From contig JBCNJP010000003.1 in assembly GCA_039602395.1 (NCBI GenBank), forward strand, positions 18,425,237 through 18,489,236: DNA of 64,000 nt. The letters run 5' to 3'. Every line of letters begins with the position of its first letter. The stretch's first letter is position 1. A model generated the notes under the pieces. That model had not been told where the DNA came from, searched no databases, and saw only the letters and a program-made list of their open reading frames with translations. Shown here piece by piece: positions 1 through 11,343 of this stretch. Source of the DNA: Deinandra increscens subsp. villosa. Taxonomy: Eukaryota > Streptophyta > Magnoliopsida > Asterales > Asteraceae. A program made the position numbers and the translations under genes.

Positions 1-1250
1 GTAAAAATGGCATTAAAAGACAAAATAATCGGGCCAGATTGAGGCGTACCGCCCAAGTTGGATACATGCAGAGCGGTACGCCCTGAACACTAAAGACTGT
101 AATCAAAATATCAGATTACAGCGTACCGCCCAAAAGTTTATTGATCAGTGCGGTACGCCCAAAAATTGAAACCAGAAACTCGGATTATCCTTTGACGCGT
201 ACCGCCCAGAAATGGTTAGTTCCAGGCGGTACGCCTATAAAGGAAAATGACAGAATAATAGATAAATTCTAAGTTAACCAAAAACTTAGCTTGACTGATC
301 TACTGATTGTATTTCATGATATTTTGAACCTGAGATTGCTAAGGGACACGTTATCCTTGTATATGACGAATATGTACATAATACTTCTGATAGGTTGCTA
401 GAAACTGAAGATAGGATATTCTAGTCGAATCTCGGATTTCCGTCTAGCACACTATTTCTGACTTCATTACTGTGAGTCCTCTGACTTCCTTTATTAGTTA
501 ACTGTTTGAGATCACATTCCTGTTTGATGTATCTGTTATATCTGTTATGAATTACCTTGTCATACACTGTTAGTTGGAATGCCCTGTGTGGGTCATTATA
601 TACTTTCTGGTCATTAAGGTTGAGACCACTAGACATATAAGGGATTATAGCGGCCGTTATAGTTGAACGATCCATATTCACCCGGATCCCCTAGTATTAA
701 TTTACTAGGGGGAATATGTACTTATATGTTGAACCTAAAAACTACTCGTAGAGGGTGTACGGCTATGCGCAACGTGCCCGTAGAGTACCTGAGTGTTGAC
801 CCTGGATGCGACATGATAATTTCATAACCTGTATGTGTTTGAAAACCGTTAATGTGATGATTGTAGTTACGACTCACCAACAACATATGTTGTTGACTCT
901 GTGATTGACTTATGTTGCAGGTAAGCAAGTTTAGGTGTGGATCTAATCTGATCTTGGAAACATTCTGATGGTTGTTGTCACTATGATTATGGGCCTGTAT
1001 AATAAACGAATGATGTCTGTAACTGAATACCTGTTATGACTATGTTTCCTTTGGTGTATTGTATCTCTTGCTTATTCAGTCCCAGGTCATATCCGGTGAC
1101 TATCGATTCTATTAGATCGGCTAAGAGGTGCTTAGTGCATCCTCATTCAGAGTCGGCCTAGAGTTTCACTGTGTGGATTGGATGTCCGTTATGTATGTTT
1201 GTGTGTTTATATTTTAGTTGGTGCCTCGGGAACTGATACGGACAGCCGGT
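1..1250. repeat. LTR-like non-coding remnant
   Basis: No coding frame with family features is visible. The left part carries the inverted GCGTACCGCC array (44-235) and the rest is ordinary non-coding sequence of LTR style. A similar GTACCGCC word recurs near 35,799 at the edge of another LTR-like piece. No partner LTR, terminal TG/CA pair or target duplication was found, so both boundaries are guesses. It could equally be unrelated intergenic repeat. Confidence 0.3.
44..235. repeat. three-unit array of inverted GCGTACCGCC motifs
   Basis: GCGTACCGCC occurs at 44-53, 121-130 and 197-206. Its partner GCGGTACGCC occurs at 73-82, 150-159 and 226-235. Each pair can form a short stem with about a 19-base loop, and the pairs repeat every 76-77 bases. 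The sequence between motifs is poorly conserved, so the motif pair is kept better than the unit. Confidence 0.9.
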
Positions 1251-1559
1251 CCCACACCTTCCCCCGCACCTGGCAGGGGGCGGCGGAGGGGGGGGGGGGG
1301 CGTGGGGGGTGACAAAGCGTGATAAAACCTCGGATGAATCCGAGAAAGGAGCCAAAACCGACGACCCTTAGGGTTCTTGAAAATCCTCCAAAAAAAACTT
1401 TAAACTTTATTCAAATTCTTAACCACCTAATAATGAATTACAATGTTCTTTAAATAGGAAAAAGAGAAACTTAAGCAACAAGAAAAATAACTTATATAAA
1501 TTATTAAATAATTAAATAAAACTATTTAAATTAAAGATAGATTAAAATCTTCAACCCAA
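1251..1559. other. G-rich tract then AT-rich gap, no gene seen
   Basis: A run of 13 G lies at 1288-1300 inside a purine-rich stretch; beyond it the sequence is AT-rich. The proline-rich minus-strand frame over the G run is a low-complexity artefact. Confidence 0.6.
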
Positions 1560-1690
1560 TGGAGATAAGTCTAGATCCGTTTATGACGCGCAAACAAAGG
1601 CGCGCATTGTGCGTCATAAAATATGTGTCAAGGAAGCCCCCGTCTTAAATCTTCTTATGACTCGCATTTTTTGCGAGTCATGGTTTTAAT
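1560..1690. mobile_element. CACTA-like subterminal remnant with two hairpins
   Basis: Two inverted repeats are visible: 1580-1592 with 1608-1620 (13 bp, one mismatch, TTTATGACGCGCA) and 1657-1666 with 1672-1681 (10 bp perfect, loop of five T). The words GACGCGCAAA and GTGTCAAGGAA also occur near 28,275-28,380, beside a clear CACTA terminus. No CACTA tip is present here, so this is either an eroded end or an internal subterminal block. Confidence 0.45.
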
Positions 1691-2345
1691 TTTTTTTTTA
1701 AAAAAATATCTTTCTAGAATCAATAATTTTCACATTAAATGACAATTAACCTTATAATACAAAATAAAATACACTTAAAAAATAATACATTTCATATATA
1801 TAGCAACATTACAAAGTTAACATGAGTTTACACAAAATAAATTAATAAATAAATAAATAAACTATGAACTAATTAGTTAACATGAGTTTACACTTGCAAA
1901 CTGAACACTACCACTACTATCTGCACTCACAAGGGTTCCGCACCTGGGTTGTTTCCTGCTTGAAGGATGAGGCAGATATCTCACAGTTCCAAAACTTACT
2001 CGACACTTGAGTTTAGCCTGCTGTTGGAAAGTCAAGCATATGTTCTACTTAAATGTACAACCTTATACATACGGGTGTGCAGAAGAATAAATTGACCAAC
2101 AACTTAATAAGTATGAATAAGTGCTGATGATAAAAAGATAAAACTAACATGATTCATGATCTGTAAAAAAACCTGATTATGATAATAAGAAACATCAGAC
2201 CAAAGAGTCATCTATTCACAGTGCAGCAAATATATTCTGCAGATTCCAAAAGTAAACAATTAGAGCCTATATATATAACAAGTAAAGTTATATTTGAAAT
2301 TCTGTTTCAGAACTCTCCTAATTCTTATGATTTCTTCAGTGTTCC

Positions 2346-2610
2346 AGCCTTGTGTTCAAAATATATGTAGGATGAAGAACTAAAAATGGGGCCCTTTTTC
2401 TGAGGATTTTCACACCTTCTTTACCTGATTCCTCAATGTTGTGAGGTAAATTTTAAACCATTGTCAATTCTTTAGTGTTTTGTAGCCTTGTGTGCATTTC
2501 ATATGTAAGATGAAGAACTAAAAAAGCGACCCTTCTCTGAGGTTTTTCACAACTTATTTTACCCAGTTCCTCAATGTGTAAAGTAAATTTTAAACCACTG
2601 AAACCTACTT
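2346..2610. repeat. two-copy imperfect tandem repeat, period 138 bp
   Basis: Copies begin at 2346 and 2484 with AGCCTTGTGT and share the words GATGAAGAACTAAAAA, TTCCTCAATGT and TAAATTTTAAACCA in the same order. Confidence 0.75.
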
Positions 2611-2685
2611 CATACCTGAGTTTTTGAATCTCTAAAGGGAGCCTGTTGTTCGCAAGTCTGGCATCGGTTATATTTCAATGTACAA

Positions 2686-2757
2686 CTCAAAACCTGCCCA
2701 ATCTGGTGCTCATTTGCCCACCTCAAAACCTGCCCAATCTGGTGCTCATTTGTCCAT
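2686..2757. repeat. two-copy tandem repeat, period 36 bp
   Basis: Units begin at 2686 and 2722 (CTCAAAACCTGCCCAATCTG) and are nearly identical. Confidence 0.85.
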
Positions 2758-3230
2758 CTCTAGTCTGAATTTACAAATTTGTCATAGTACATTCTAAGAA
2801 TCAGATGCAAAAATAACTCTACAGTACTAAGAAAGGAAACATTGCACCAAATAAACTATAAAATGACCAAATGGGAGCTACCTGAAGTTTCATGGAATCT
2901 GCAGTTGATAGTCCAAACACATGCCTATTTGTTTATAACCTCGTATATCATATTTACCACTGAAGTCCGTTCTTTGCTATCAACTGCTGATATAACGGAC
3001 TACGCCAAATCCTTATGTCATTATTTATTAAGTTATAGATACAAGATATACTTAGACCAATCGTTGTAGGATGACTTGACTAACCTAATCAAAGATGTTG
3101 TCAAGTCTATGGATGTTTCTACGACTAACCTGATTTAATTATCTGCTGCTGGTGGTGGTGTTGAATACGTGGGTCTGATTTCAGGTGCAGCAGTTTAGAT
3201 GGGTTGGATAATATTTTGCTAATATTTTAG

Positions 3231-3416
3231 AAAGCTCAAGATGTCCAACCTGTCCATGAGGGTGTTGGTTTTTTGCAGCCCAAGTATGATGCGGTTGATA
3301 TGAACCCATGGCTATTAAGCAGTCATTTTTTAAGTAAACTAATGTTATTGGTTGTGCAGTCATATTTAGTTATTAAACAATACTATTGTTTTATGGAACT
3401 GATGTTGAATAAATAA
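3231..3416 (+). pseudogene. unrecognised exon-like open frame
   Basis: After a TTTTAG that could be a splice acceptor, a 61-codon frame runs to a TAA. Its start reads KAQDVQPVHEGVGFLQPKYD, then DAVDMNPWLL, which looks more like real protein than random translation. About 130 bases upstream another frame reads KDVVKSMDVSTTNLI before a stop. I do not recognise either piece. It may be one more captured exon in the same host DNA as the SUV3 and enoyl-CoA hydratase fragments, but it lies on the other strand. Confidence 0.2.
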
Positions 3417-3895
3417 TCAAAAGGGAAAATATCATAGTGTCTCTTCTGTTGTGTTTTTCATTAAATATAAGCATACAGCTGTGCAGAATACAAATGAGAT
3501 TCATTTATAAAGGGAAAAACGATTAGACCCTTGGACTTGGTGTGTACAGATTATAACTAAAACGATCGGACCCATGCAAATTAATGTATAAAAAGGTCTT
3601 TTTAGTAGTAGTTGAACTATTTTTTCCTTTTTTGCATACTGATGTTCACAAACATGATAGTCGATACTAGATAGAACTATTGTAGAACTTGTTAACCGAG
3701 TGAAATGTATTATTCAGTAGTGAATTGCAAAAGTTAGGTGATGCCAGAAATGGCTAGCTCTTATCTGTTACTTTTTGTATGTTGTAAAATTATATAAAAA
3801 TAAAAAAGATGGCCTTTAACAACAGTATCTTTGCTTTAATCATGTAAAAGTTCAAGGCATTAAGGTAAACAATAGACGCATTGAGGACAATAGAG
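3417..3895. other. AT-rich gap left of the copia element, no gene seen
   Basis: Ordinary AT-rich sequence. No exon, hairpin or repeat is strong enough to report. Confidence 0.6.
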
Positions 3896-4190
3896 AACGT
3901 AATTAACCGATTGTTTTATTGATCAAAATGAACAACTACAATCAGTGAAACACTCAGAAACACAACACAGAGAAACACCTTGAAAACACACACTTAGGAA
4001 ATCTCACACGCTCAGAAGTCTAAAATTACAAAGATCAAACACATATTTATACCCAGCTGGCCGAGCTTCGGCCGAACCTCAGGTTCGGCCAGTCCGAACT
4101 TCAGGTTCGGACCTAGTTCGGCCAGACCTAGTTGACTTGATCTTGTACTTTGTTTGATACTTCACACGACGCACATATCAGGTATCAACA
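3896..4190 (-). repeat. 3' LTR of the gag-only copia element (outer end missing)
   Basis: Nearly identical to 9702-9996, including AACGTAATTAACCGATTG at the outer side and GGTATCAACA at the inner side. On the minus strand it opens TGTTGATACC. About 47 bases present in the other LTR (9649-9701) are absent here. Confidence 0.9.
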
Positions 4191-4202
4191 AACTCCCCCT
4201 CG
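4191..4202 (-). other. polypurine tract of the copia element
   Basis: On the minus strand the sequence directly before the 3' LTR is GAGGGGGAGTT, the usual plus-strand priming site of LTR elements. Confidence 0.8.
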
Positions 4203-5888
4203 TCGTGTGCAGTATCTCTTCTATCTTTTCAACATCATCAAATCTGTATCTTCAATCAAGCTCCCCCTCAAGTGTAGAATCCGTTCGTTTAATGAAATGA
4301 ATCTTCAAACAAACTCCTTCTCAACTCGATCGTAGCTTGATCTTGAATACTTGATGACATTTTAGTGTATCTCTTGTCTTTCATCAACATCTTCAGAAGA
4401 CTTGAAGTTGTGATAACATGCACATAGCAACTTGTTCAAACTTTTAGAAATAATCTTGGCGCAAAACGTCTCTTTGAGACTCCAAGATATGATTTTGAAA
4501 ATTGATTTGTATCACGTGTTGATCAGATCGAAAATAAAGCAGAAACAAAATCTTTTTGATTTTTCAAAGTTTATGCTAAAACACACCGATTTTTTTTTTT
4601 TGAGTTTTTTTGAAATAAAATGAAATTGCAATACAGAATCAAACACTATTTTTGGTATGAGAAAGATCACTATATGGGATCATATTGAATATAACGCACT
4701 GAACTGCATTTCAATTTCAATTAATCGAAGCACACAAGTCAAGCTGATTGCTGGTATATTTGTCCAACTTAAACTCAGGGAGAATCATACGCATAACATC
4801 TGGATATGTTAAGGTATTAATTAGATTTGCATTGACCAGTGTATCCCACACTATCAGACATAATCAGACATTTTCAGCTTTTCTTTTCTTTTTCCTTTTG
4901 TGTGACGGCATATGTGATTTTTCACAATGCATAATATTTTCATGATATCGTCAACTGTGTTCCATGCAAAAAGAAATAAGAACGTTAAATCGTCTACCTT
5001 AAGGTCGATCTTTCGATACGCAGATAAGGCCTCGAATTTAATAAAATAAGAAAATAAAACAAGTTGAAATTGTATAACCCAACAACAATCAGGTCGGTAC
5101 TCCCGTACACGTAGAGAAAGTCCGATGAGTTATACGAAACACCAAAGAAAATAAAGCAGAACGTCAAACGAACAACGATCAGGTCGATCTTTCGATACGT
5201 AGAAAAAATCCGATCGTTTGACAAAATAAAGAAAATCAAACAAGTCTAAATCTTTGCAAAATGACACATGTATACACAGTAACTTCTCATTTTGAATTTC
5301 ACACTTATTTTTCTTTTTGTGTCATGAAATATGCATCAAGATGTTATCCACTTGGTCAAGCATTAGTATTTAGTGTATATCACATTTGAATACTTTCTGA
5401 TTTGCCGAGCCTACCAAGCAAATCAAACGACGATCTTATGGCTCTTTCATCTACTCTATCCATGAGTCAGATACGTAAGCCAATGTACCATCATTTCCCA
5501 ATGATCAAATTCTCACAATTTTATATATATATAGCATGTATTCACCTTCCTTCGTTATATATTTGGCATGTATTCACTTTCTCCCCATAACATGTATTTT
5601 TTCAATTACTCCCCCTTACTTACAATTCTCCCCCTTAAAATGAAAACTCTATTTTTGGATTTTCATTTTACACAAAAACAAGACTCATTTTTGGTATTTT
5701 TGAGAAAAACTTTTAAACAAAGAAAAGTGATCAATCAACACGGATACGATGCAATATTAGAATTCAGAAAAATTTGCAGGTTAGAAAGATTTATCATGAA
5801 TATTTAAATTAAGCATAATACTCCTCCATCAACAACTAGGCAATTGTCAATAGGTCTTCTAGAAGTACCTGCACACTGGTCAAACGAA
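4203..5888. other. pol-less interior of the copia element
   Basis: AT-rich and without any reverse transcriptase, integrase or RNase H motif in six frames. It contains a threefold repeat at 5001-5235. In a full copia element pol would lie here and be about 3-4 kb long. Confidence 0.7.
5001..5235. repeat. three degenerate repeats, period about 90 bp
   Basis: Units begin near 5002, 5091 and 5181 with AGGTCGATCTTTCGATACG or a variant, each followed by GTAG/GCAG, a purine stretch and TCCGAT-like words. Confidence 0.7.
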
Positions 5889-6848
5889 TTAGTCCATAAA
5901 TGACCCGAAGCGAATTGCTTCTGGTCGACCAGTGTCCTTGTTTTGCTTAGAAACCACCTTAGGTTTCCATTGCTGTTGTTTTGGTAAGTCTGTTTTTGAT
6001 GAAACAGTCACAGGTGACCGTAATGAGGAACCTACAATCTGAGCTTTTGAAACAATTGGAACAAAACGTTTTTGTTTTTGAGAATGCAGGTTGAACTTCA
6101 TCAAAAATTCTACCTTGTTCATCAAAGAACTTTGTTGTGGCAGGTTTACCAAAAACTGATTTCTTATGAAATCTTTGAGGTGAATCAGCAGGTGATGGAT
6201 AATCTTTTGCCATATGTCCTGGACGACGGCAAATATAACAAATTCTAGTCGTTTTGTCCCATCTTTGATGTACCTGCGAAGAACACACATGAATATCTCG
6301 AACATGATCAGAATGAGAATCATATACCTGATGCCTATGATCATGTACCCATTTGGATGTAGGGCTCCGAGATTGAGAACTTTTAGAAGAAATGGTTGCT
6401 TTCACAAAGACCTCAACAATCTTCCGAGCATGACACAATGAAGTGGAAATTTTGTGTCAGAAAATAATTGATCCGAACCCTTGAGTTTGTAAAACCGCTC
6501 GGGTTGAATTTTATCAGCTTGAAAAACTTCCTTCTTCACTTGTTTCATCTTTAATTTCTTCAAATCATGGGATGATGATGCTGGAATCTTTTCAGCTTTG
6601 TTTTTCATCCTGTGAAAACCCAATCCTTCATGCTTTCCAGAAATTTTCTTCTCAGGTGAACCATGACCATGCTTCGCTAATCGAGAAAATTCAGCTTTTA
6701 CTTCAGTGACATTCTTTTGATCATAAAAAATCTTTTCATCAAACTCAGGTTGAGACAGAATCTTGTCACTAGAAGTAGTCGACTTCTCATTATCAGCAGA
6801 CGATGAACCAGATACAAACTTTGGTGCTGGAGAAATCTCAGATTTCAT
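5889..6848 (-). pseudogene. C-terminal part of copia gag, second zinc knuckle degenerate
   Basis: Two overlapping frames (6402-6848 and 5959-6438, with a third at 5889-6344) continue the gag frame of 7123-9149 after further frameshifts. The piece is rich in Lys, Ser and Glu. It contains a second CCHC-type knuckle, CYICRRPGHMAKDY, in which the last cysteine has become tyrosine, so it could not bind zinc normally. A frame of similar composition bridges 6849-7122. Two knuckles separated by a long charged spacer suggest a long-gag copia lineage, possibly Sirevirus-like; that assignment is inference. No protease motif follows. Confidence 0.65.
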
Positions 6849-7122
6849 AATCTTTTTCTTGTTCTTCTTGCCTTTTGTTCTTCTTTACAACCTTTACTTC
6901 TGCAGAAGTGGAAGATGAAACCTTTGAATAATCAAAATCATCAACCTGTTCCTTCACTTCTTTGAAAGCTTCTTTGATATGAGCAGGGGGTAATGCAGTT
7001 TTATCAAACATCTTCTCAAAATTAGCATCATTAGCTAAGAAGCTTGTGAAAACTTGAGAATTTGAAACATTGTTGAGCAGACGATTAGCATCAAGAACTT
7101 GAATTTTGAGATCAGAAATTTG

Positions 7123-9149
7123 CTATTGAGCTTCTGCAAAGTCCTTTTCTTTAGCAATCAAACGCTTCGCAACTTTGTGAGTTTCAAACTTTTGCATCCG
7201 AAGATTGTCAAGTCCTTCATGTAATTCCTTTTTCAATTTATTCTCATTTCGCTTCTGAATTTCCAGATTTGCAACTTGAACTTTGTTAACACTTACCAAC
7301 TCACGCTTCTCATCCAACAACTTTTCCATATCAACTTGATATGCTTCAATTTTAGCAGCAGACTCATCAACACTCTTAGTAAGCAAATCAAGCTTGATCT
7401 TGGATTTGTCAAACAAATTTTGGAAATCATTAGCAGTATCTTCTGCTTCATCCTTCCATTTCTTCACTTCTTTCACCAACTCATCATTTTCTTCACAAAT
7501 CATAGCTTTTGCAGTTTCAACATCCTTTATGTCTTGCTTCAAAACTTCCAAAACCTCATTCAATGTTTGGATTTCCATTGTCAAATACTCATTCTTTAAT
7601 GTCAACTCCTTGTCATGATCTTTAGAAATGTTCAAATCTGAATTACTCACATCTAATGCCTCAGACAGTTGTTGAACTTTATTCATTAATAAAGCATTTT
7701 CTTTCATCAGACTCTCCAAGTTTTCAGCAGATTCATACGAACTTGGAATTGAACTAGTATCGGAACTAGTATCTGAATATGAATCATCTGACTGAACATG
7801 AGTGACAATCAAGGCTGATGAATCATAACCAAATTGTTGACCCCAATCATAAACACCATCATGTTGTGCTGTCAATGCTGTAGACTTGCTAGTGTTACTA
7901 GTAGATGGTTGAGTAAAACCAGGCTTTGGTGATTGAGGAACACCAGACTTATTTGCATGTGCTTGTTGACAATCTTTAGCAAAATGTCCAAGCTGTGAAC
8001 ACTTATAACACTTTAATTTTGACTTGTCAAAACCCAGTTTATCACCAGAAAGATTCCTTCCATGTTTCTTAAAGAATCTCTTAGATCTTTGACATAACAT
8101 AGCATATTGCCAAGATACATCCAATTCAGTTAGTTGATCATCATCAAGAGCATCAAGATCCTCACTGGTTAACTTAGCATCAGCAACATTTTTGAGAATC
8201 AAACCAAAAGATGATGAAATCAATGCATAAATCATTTTGGCACAATCATCTGTTGATTCAGCTGAAAAGCATTTTGACTTGCAAAATTTGGAATTGTGAA
8301 ATTGCAACCCCTTGAAGAATTATTATCAGAATTTCCTGAAACTCCAGCTATAAAAGCAACACTTGGTGCTGTATTCTGATTTGGTTTAGACTTTGAACTC
8401 ATGCTTGCACTATTCTCACCATGATACAGTTCAGGATTCTGCAAAGTAGCAGTTGACTTCTTTGAGTTTAACATTTCCATTTCTCGAGCATGAAGTTTTC
8501 CAGTAAGCTCGTGAAATGTCATTGTAGAGTAATCCTTTTCATGTGTGAGTAGCAAAACATAATTTTCCCATTTCTCTGGAAAGGCTTCCAAAATCTTTTT
8601 TTTCAAATCAGCATTAGTTTTCTCAATCCCAACCACCTTTAATTCACTAATCAAGTGTGACAATCTTGAAACAAGAGCAGTAATGTTTTCATTATCATAA
8701 TTCTGAAAGTTATCAAACTCTTTGTTCAAAACCTTCTTTCGACTCTTCTTGTAATCATCATTACCCTCACATCTCGCTGATAAAGCATCCCACAATTGCT
8801 TAGATTTCTTGCACGTACTAAATTGATGAAGCAACTCAGCAGGTAATGCCATCGTAAGATAACCATAAGCTTTTTGTTCAAGCTCGTATGATTTCCTTTC
8901 AGCAAGATCAAAGGTATGAACTTCTTTAAAATCTCCCGCATCAGTTGGGTGTTGATAAAGTTTCTTGAGAGGAATCCACAAATCAATATCATTCGTACTT
9001 ATGTAAGCAGAAAATCGTTTCTTCCAATTCTGGTAATCTTCAAGCTTCAACAATTTGGGAACTTTCTGACTTGTTCCAATTTCGTTATCAAAATTCATCA
9101 TGGTTTGCATCACACTTTGCATTGCAGCAAACACTTGAAATTCCGACAT
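7123..9149 (-). pseudogene. gag: copia gag: UBN2-type domain, zinc knuckle and coiled coil
   Basis: I choose the ATG at 9149 (MSEFQVFAAMQ); the frame is open upstream, but that part is the CCGAACT-rich leader. Residues of about 35-200 have the gag-polypeptide (UBN2) pattern, with LEDYQNWKKRF early and later LWDALSARCEG and VSRLSHLISELK. A frameshift at 8232-8307 moves the frame to the second part, which has a canonical knuckle CYKCSQLGHFAKDC. A heptad-rich stretch of about 200 residues, probably coiled coil, follows. An in-frame stop ends it near 7123. Gag would package element RNA in a cytoplasmic particle. The gag is long for copia. Confidence 0.8.
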
Positions 9150-9164
9150 CGTTGAAAATTTGAA

Positions 9165-9425
9165 TCTGATGACCGAACCTGCTCCGATCCTATCACTAAC
9201 CTCCGAACTCTGTCCGAACCTAAATCCAAAGTCCGAACTATGTCCGAACCTGCTCCGAATCAGAAACAACAGGCCGAACTCCTAAACAACTCCGATCTAT
9301 CTCCGAACCACCTCTGAACTCCGAACTTTGACCGAACTCTCACCGAAGACACACCGAAAGATGTCCGAACTTCAAGTTCGGAGCAGTTACTCCGAACTTG
9401 ATCTGGAAACTCCGAACTTCGACAT
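9165..9425. repeat. leader with many CCGAACT / AGTTCGG words
   Basis: Between the gag start and the primer site, TCCGAAC or a near variant occurs more than ten times, once as the inverted pair CCGAACTTCAAGTTCGG. The same word in both orientations is in the element's LTRs (about 4060-4125 and 9866-9930). Confidence 0.85.
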
Positions 9426-9634
9426 AATTTTTCAAAAATGTTCGATTTTTGATGGATTTTGACGAAAAACGTACCAGTCAGACCAGAAATATGATGAGGA
9501 ACGATTTAAGAGCAATTTTGACACAAAACGCACGTTAGAAATGATTGAAAATACAAAAAGAAGCACGAGAAAACTTCAAAAACGCTCAAACGTCCGAGAA
9601 TTAGCAACCACAGATCAGTAAAGTGAACCAGAAA

Positions 9635-9646
9635 GCTCTGATACCA
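9635..9646 (-). other. primer-binding site, initiator tRNA-Met type
   Basis: On the minus strand TGGTATCAGAGC follows the LTR end after two bases. This is the standard complement to the 3' end of plant initiator tRNA-Met. Confidence 0.85.
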
Positions 9647-9648
9647 CT

Positions 9649-9996
9649 TGAAAATGCGTGAGCATCGGATCGTCTATTCGATCTAGCTAATCGGACATCG
9701 AAACGTAATTAACCGATTGTTTTATTGATCAAAATGAACAATTACAATCAGTGAAACACTCAGAAACACAACACAGAGAAACACCTTGAAAACACACACT
9801 TAGGAAATCTCACACGCTCAGAAGTCTAAAATTACAAAGATCAAACACATATTTATACCCAGCTGGCCGAGCTTCGGCCGAACCTCAGGTTCGTCCAGTC
9901 CGAACTTCAGGTTCGGACCTAGTTCGGCCAGACCTAGTTGACTTGATCTTGTACTTTGTTTGATACTTCACACGACACACATATCAGGTATCAACA
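9649..9996 (-). repeat. 5' LTR of the gag-only copia element (348 bp)
   Basis: On the minus strand it opens TGTTGATACC and closes CGCATTTTCA, immediately before the primer site. 9702-9996 matches the 3' LTR. Confidence 0.85.
9849..9857 (-). promoter_or_regulatory. TATA box of the copia LTR
   Basis: The minus strand reads TATAAATAT inside the LTR, downstream of the GTTCGG inverted words; the copy in the 3' LTR is conserved. Confidence 0.6.
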
Positions 9997-10069
9997 GATT
10001 GTGCACCCATAGTACACATATCTATGGTTGAGGTGATGCCTTGAAAAACTTATTTTCTTCTAAAATACA

Positions 10070-10635
10070 TGCCTTGTTCATGTTGCGGGAGGCAATGAGC
10101 CAAAAACTACAGAACACAGTTACCTTCCATCATGTTCAATTTTTTTTTCTGATAACACAAAAGGAACGATATTAGTAAAATATATACACATACGTACATT
10201 GTGGTCTGTACATATGTGTGTAGGTGTAACTCTGTTACTCTGCAATAGAACGCCTATTACTACTAATACTTAACATAGATATTAATACGTACTACGTACA
10301 AAAGTTTTAAAAATGAAAATTAACTGCATTAAGAGTTGGATCTCACCTTTAGTTTGTATATTTTATGGCGCGAAAAAGTCACCATACAATCACCTGTTCT
10401 AATATCTGAAAACGATCTAAGAAATGTTTTGAACGGTACTAATGGTGAAAGCCGGTCATAGTATTGAACCTACATAACAATATAGATCATATGAGTGCTA
10501 AAACCAATAATGACAAAATATGAGCATATCAGATGATCCACAAACCTCGATATTATCACCAGTCACTTAAAATGTCCTGAATTAATGGGACCGCAACAAG
10601 ATCCCCACACAGGTAAAGCTCATCAGCCGGAATTC
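10070..10635 (-). pseudogene. SUV3: SUV3-like mitochondrial ATP-dependent RNA helicase, three exons
   Basis: Reading leftwards, exon A (10635-10546) follows TTTTAG and reads GIPADELYLCGDLVAVPLIQ, then a frameshift into VTGDNIE before a GT donor. Exon B (10469-10347) follows TATGTAG and reads VQYYDRLSPLVPF, then RTGDCMVTFSRHKIYKLK, ending at AAAG/GTGAG. Exon C (about 10116-10070) reads CSVVFGSLPPAT, then a stop where SUV3 proteins have Arg. Order, spacing and splice sites fit plant SUV3, a DExH helicase of the mitochondrial RNA degradosome. The frameshift and stop make it non-functional. The ATPase and C-terminal parts are absent and the copia element begins just beyond. Identification is from memory of the family. 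Confidence 0.8.
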
Positions 10636-11343
10636 CTAAAAGAACACGTGTAAATGAAAATTCATGTGACCTGCAACCTATCATCTACATATGTAAAGAG
10701 TGTTCGTGTACTCATAAGCTAAAGTATCGGTAGATATCAAATAATGACTGAATTGTATCAAATAATGCTATAGGATCAATTGATCACGACATTATCAATA
10801 AAGTAATACAATTTAAGGAAGATAATCAGAACCATCAAGCGCCGTTTAACCATTGTCTATTTCTGTCAATTTTCAGAACTTGGTTTTGTTAAGCCTATGA
10901 GGTGACACTAACAATAACAACCAAATTAGTTAAACACTGGAAGTAAGATGGAGTAAATGAGAACATAATAGCAATACAATTAGAACAATATCTAATTTAA
11001 CAGAAACCATGCTCCCAGTAGTACTACAGATTTATAGATAGATCACAACAACAACAAAAAAATCAATCAGTAAATATTCACAAATTTAAGAGCATGCCAA
11101 ATATCATACAGGGAAGGATCATTTATTTCATAACTATCAAGCAGGCAATATATCTTTTCTGTCTCCTGGTTGATGTAGACAAGGTGTCCAGCTTCAAATT
11201 TATTTCAAAAGTAAGTCTTATAAGCATAGCTTCTTTTAAACATGAGGTTCATATATAAAATACGGCAAACAGGAAAGCACATCAGCACGCAGAAGTTAAT
11301 CAACACCAGAAATACTTGCACAAAATATTTTAATCACAGATTC
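10636..11343. other. host DNA between SUV3 exons and the nested copia, no gene seen
   Basis: AT-rich sequence, possibly intronic or flanking to the SUV3 fragment. I could not recognise a further exon. Confidence 0.5.

Larger units (their letters stand above)
1691..3230. other. AT-rich interval with local duplications, no gene seen
   Basis: This holds a 138-bp imperfect duplication (2346-2610), a 36-bp tandem pair (2686-2757) and a degenerate long-range similarity between about 2013 and 2638. I recognise no protein domain on either strand. Confidence 0.5.
3896..9996 (-). mobile_element. Ty1/copia-type retrotransposon with gag but no pol
   Basis: The element reads right to left. Its 5' LTR is at 9649-9996, the initiator-tRNA-Met primer site at 9635-9646, gag at 5889-9149, a purine tract at 4191-4202 and a 3' LTR at 3896-4190. 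No protease, integrase or reverse transcriptase remains, and only about 1.7 kb of AT-rich sequence separates gag from the 3' LTR. It was therefore either a non-autonomous gag-only family or a pol deletion. The 3' LTR lacks about 47 bases at its outer end, and I found no clear target duplication. It sits in host DNA that resumes at 9997 with SUV3-like exons. Confidence 0.8.

Noticed and set aside
421..1355. Short minus-strand open frames in the first 1.4 kb
   Set aside because: No domain, no consistent composition, and one is only a G-run read as polyproline. They lie in LTR-like non-coding sequence.
7276..7618. Plus-strand frames rich in Phe, Leu and Ile opposite the copia gag
   Set aside because: They are the antisense shadow of the coiled-coil coding sequence, not membrane proteins.
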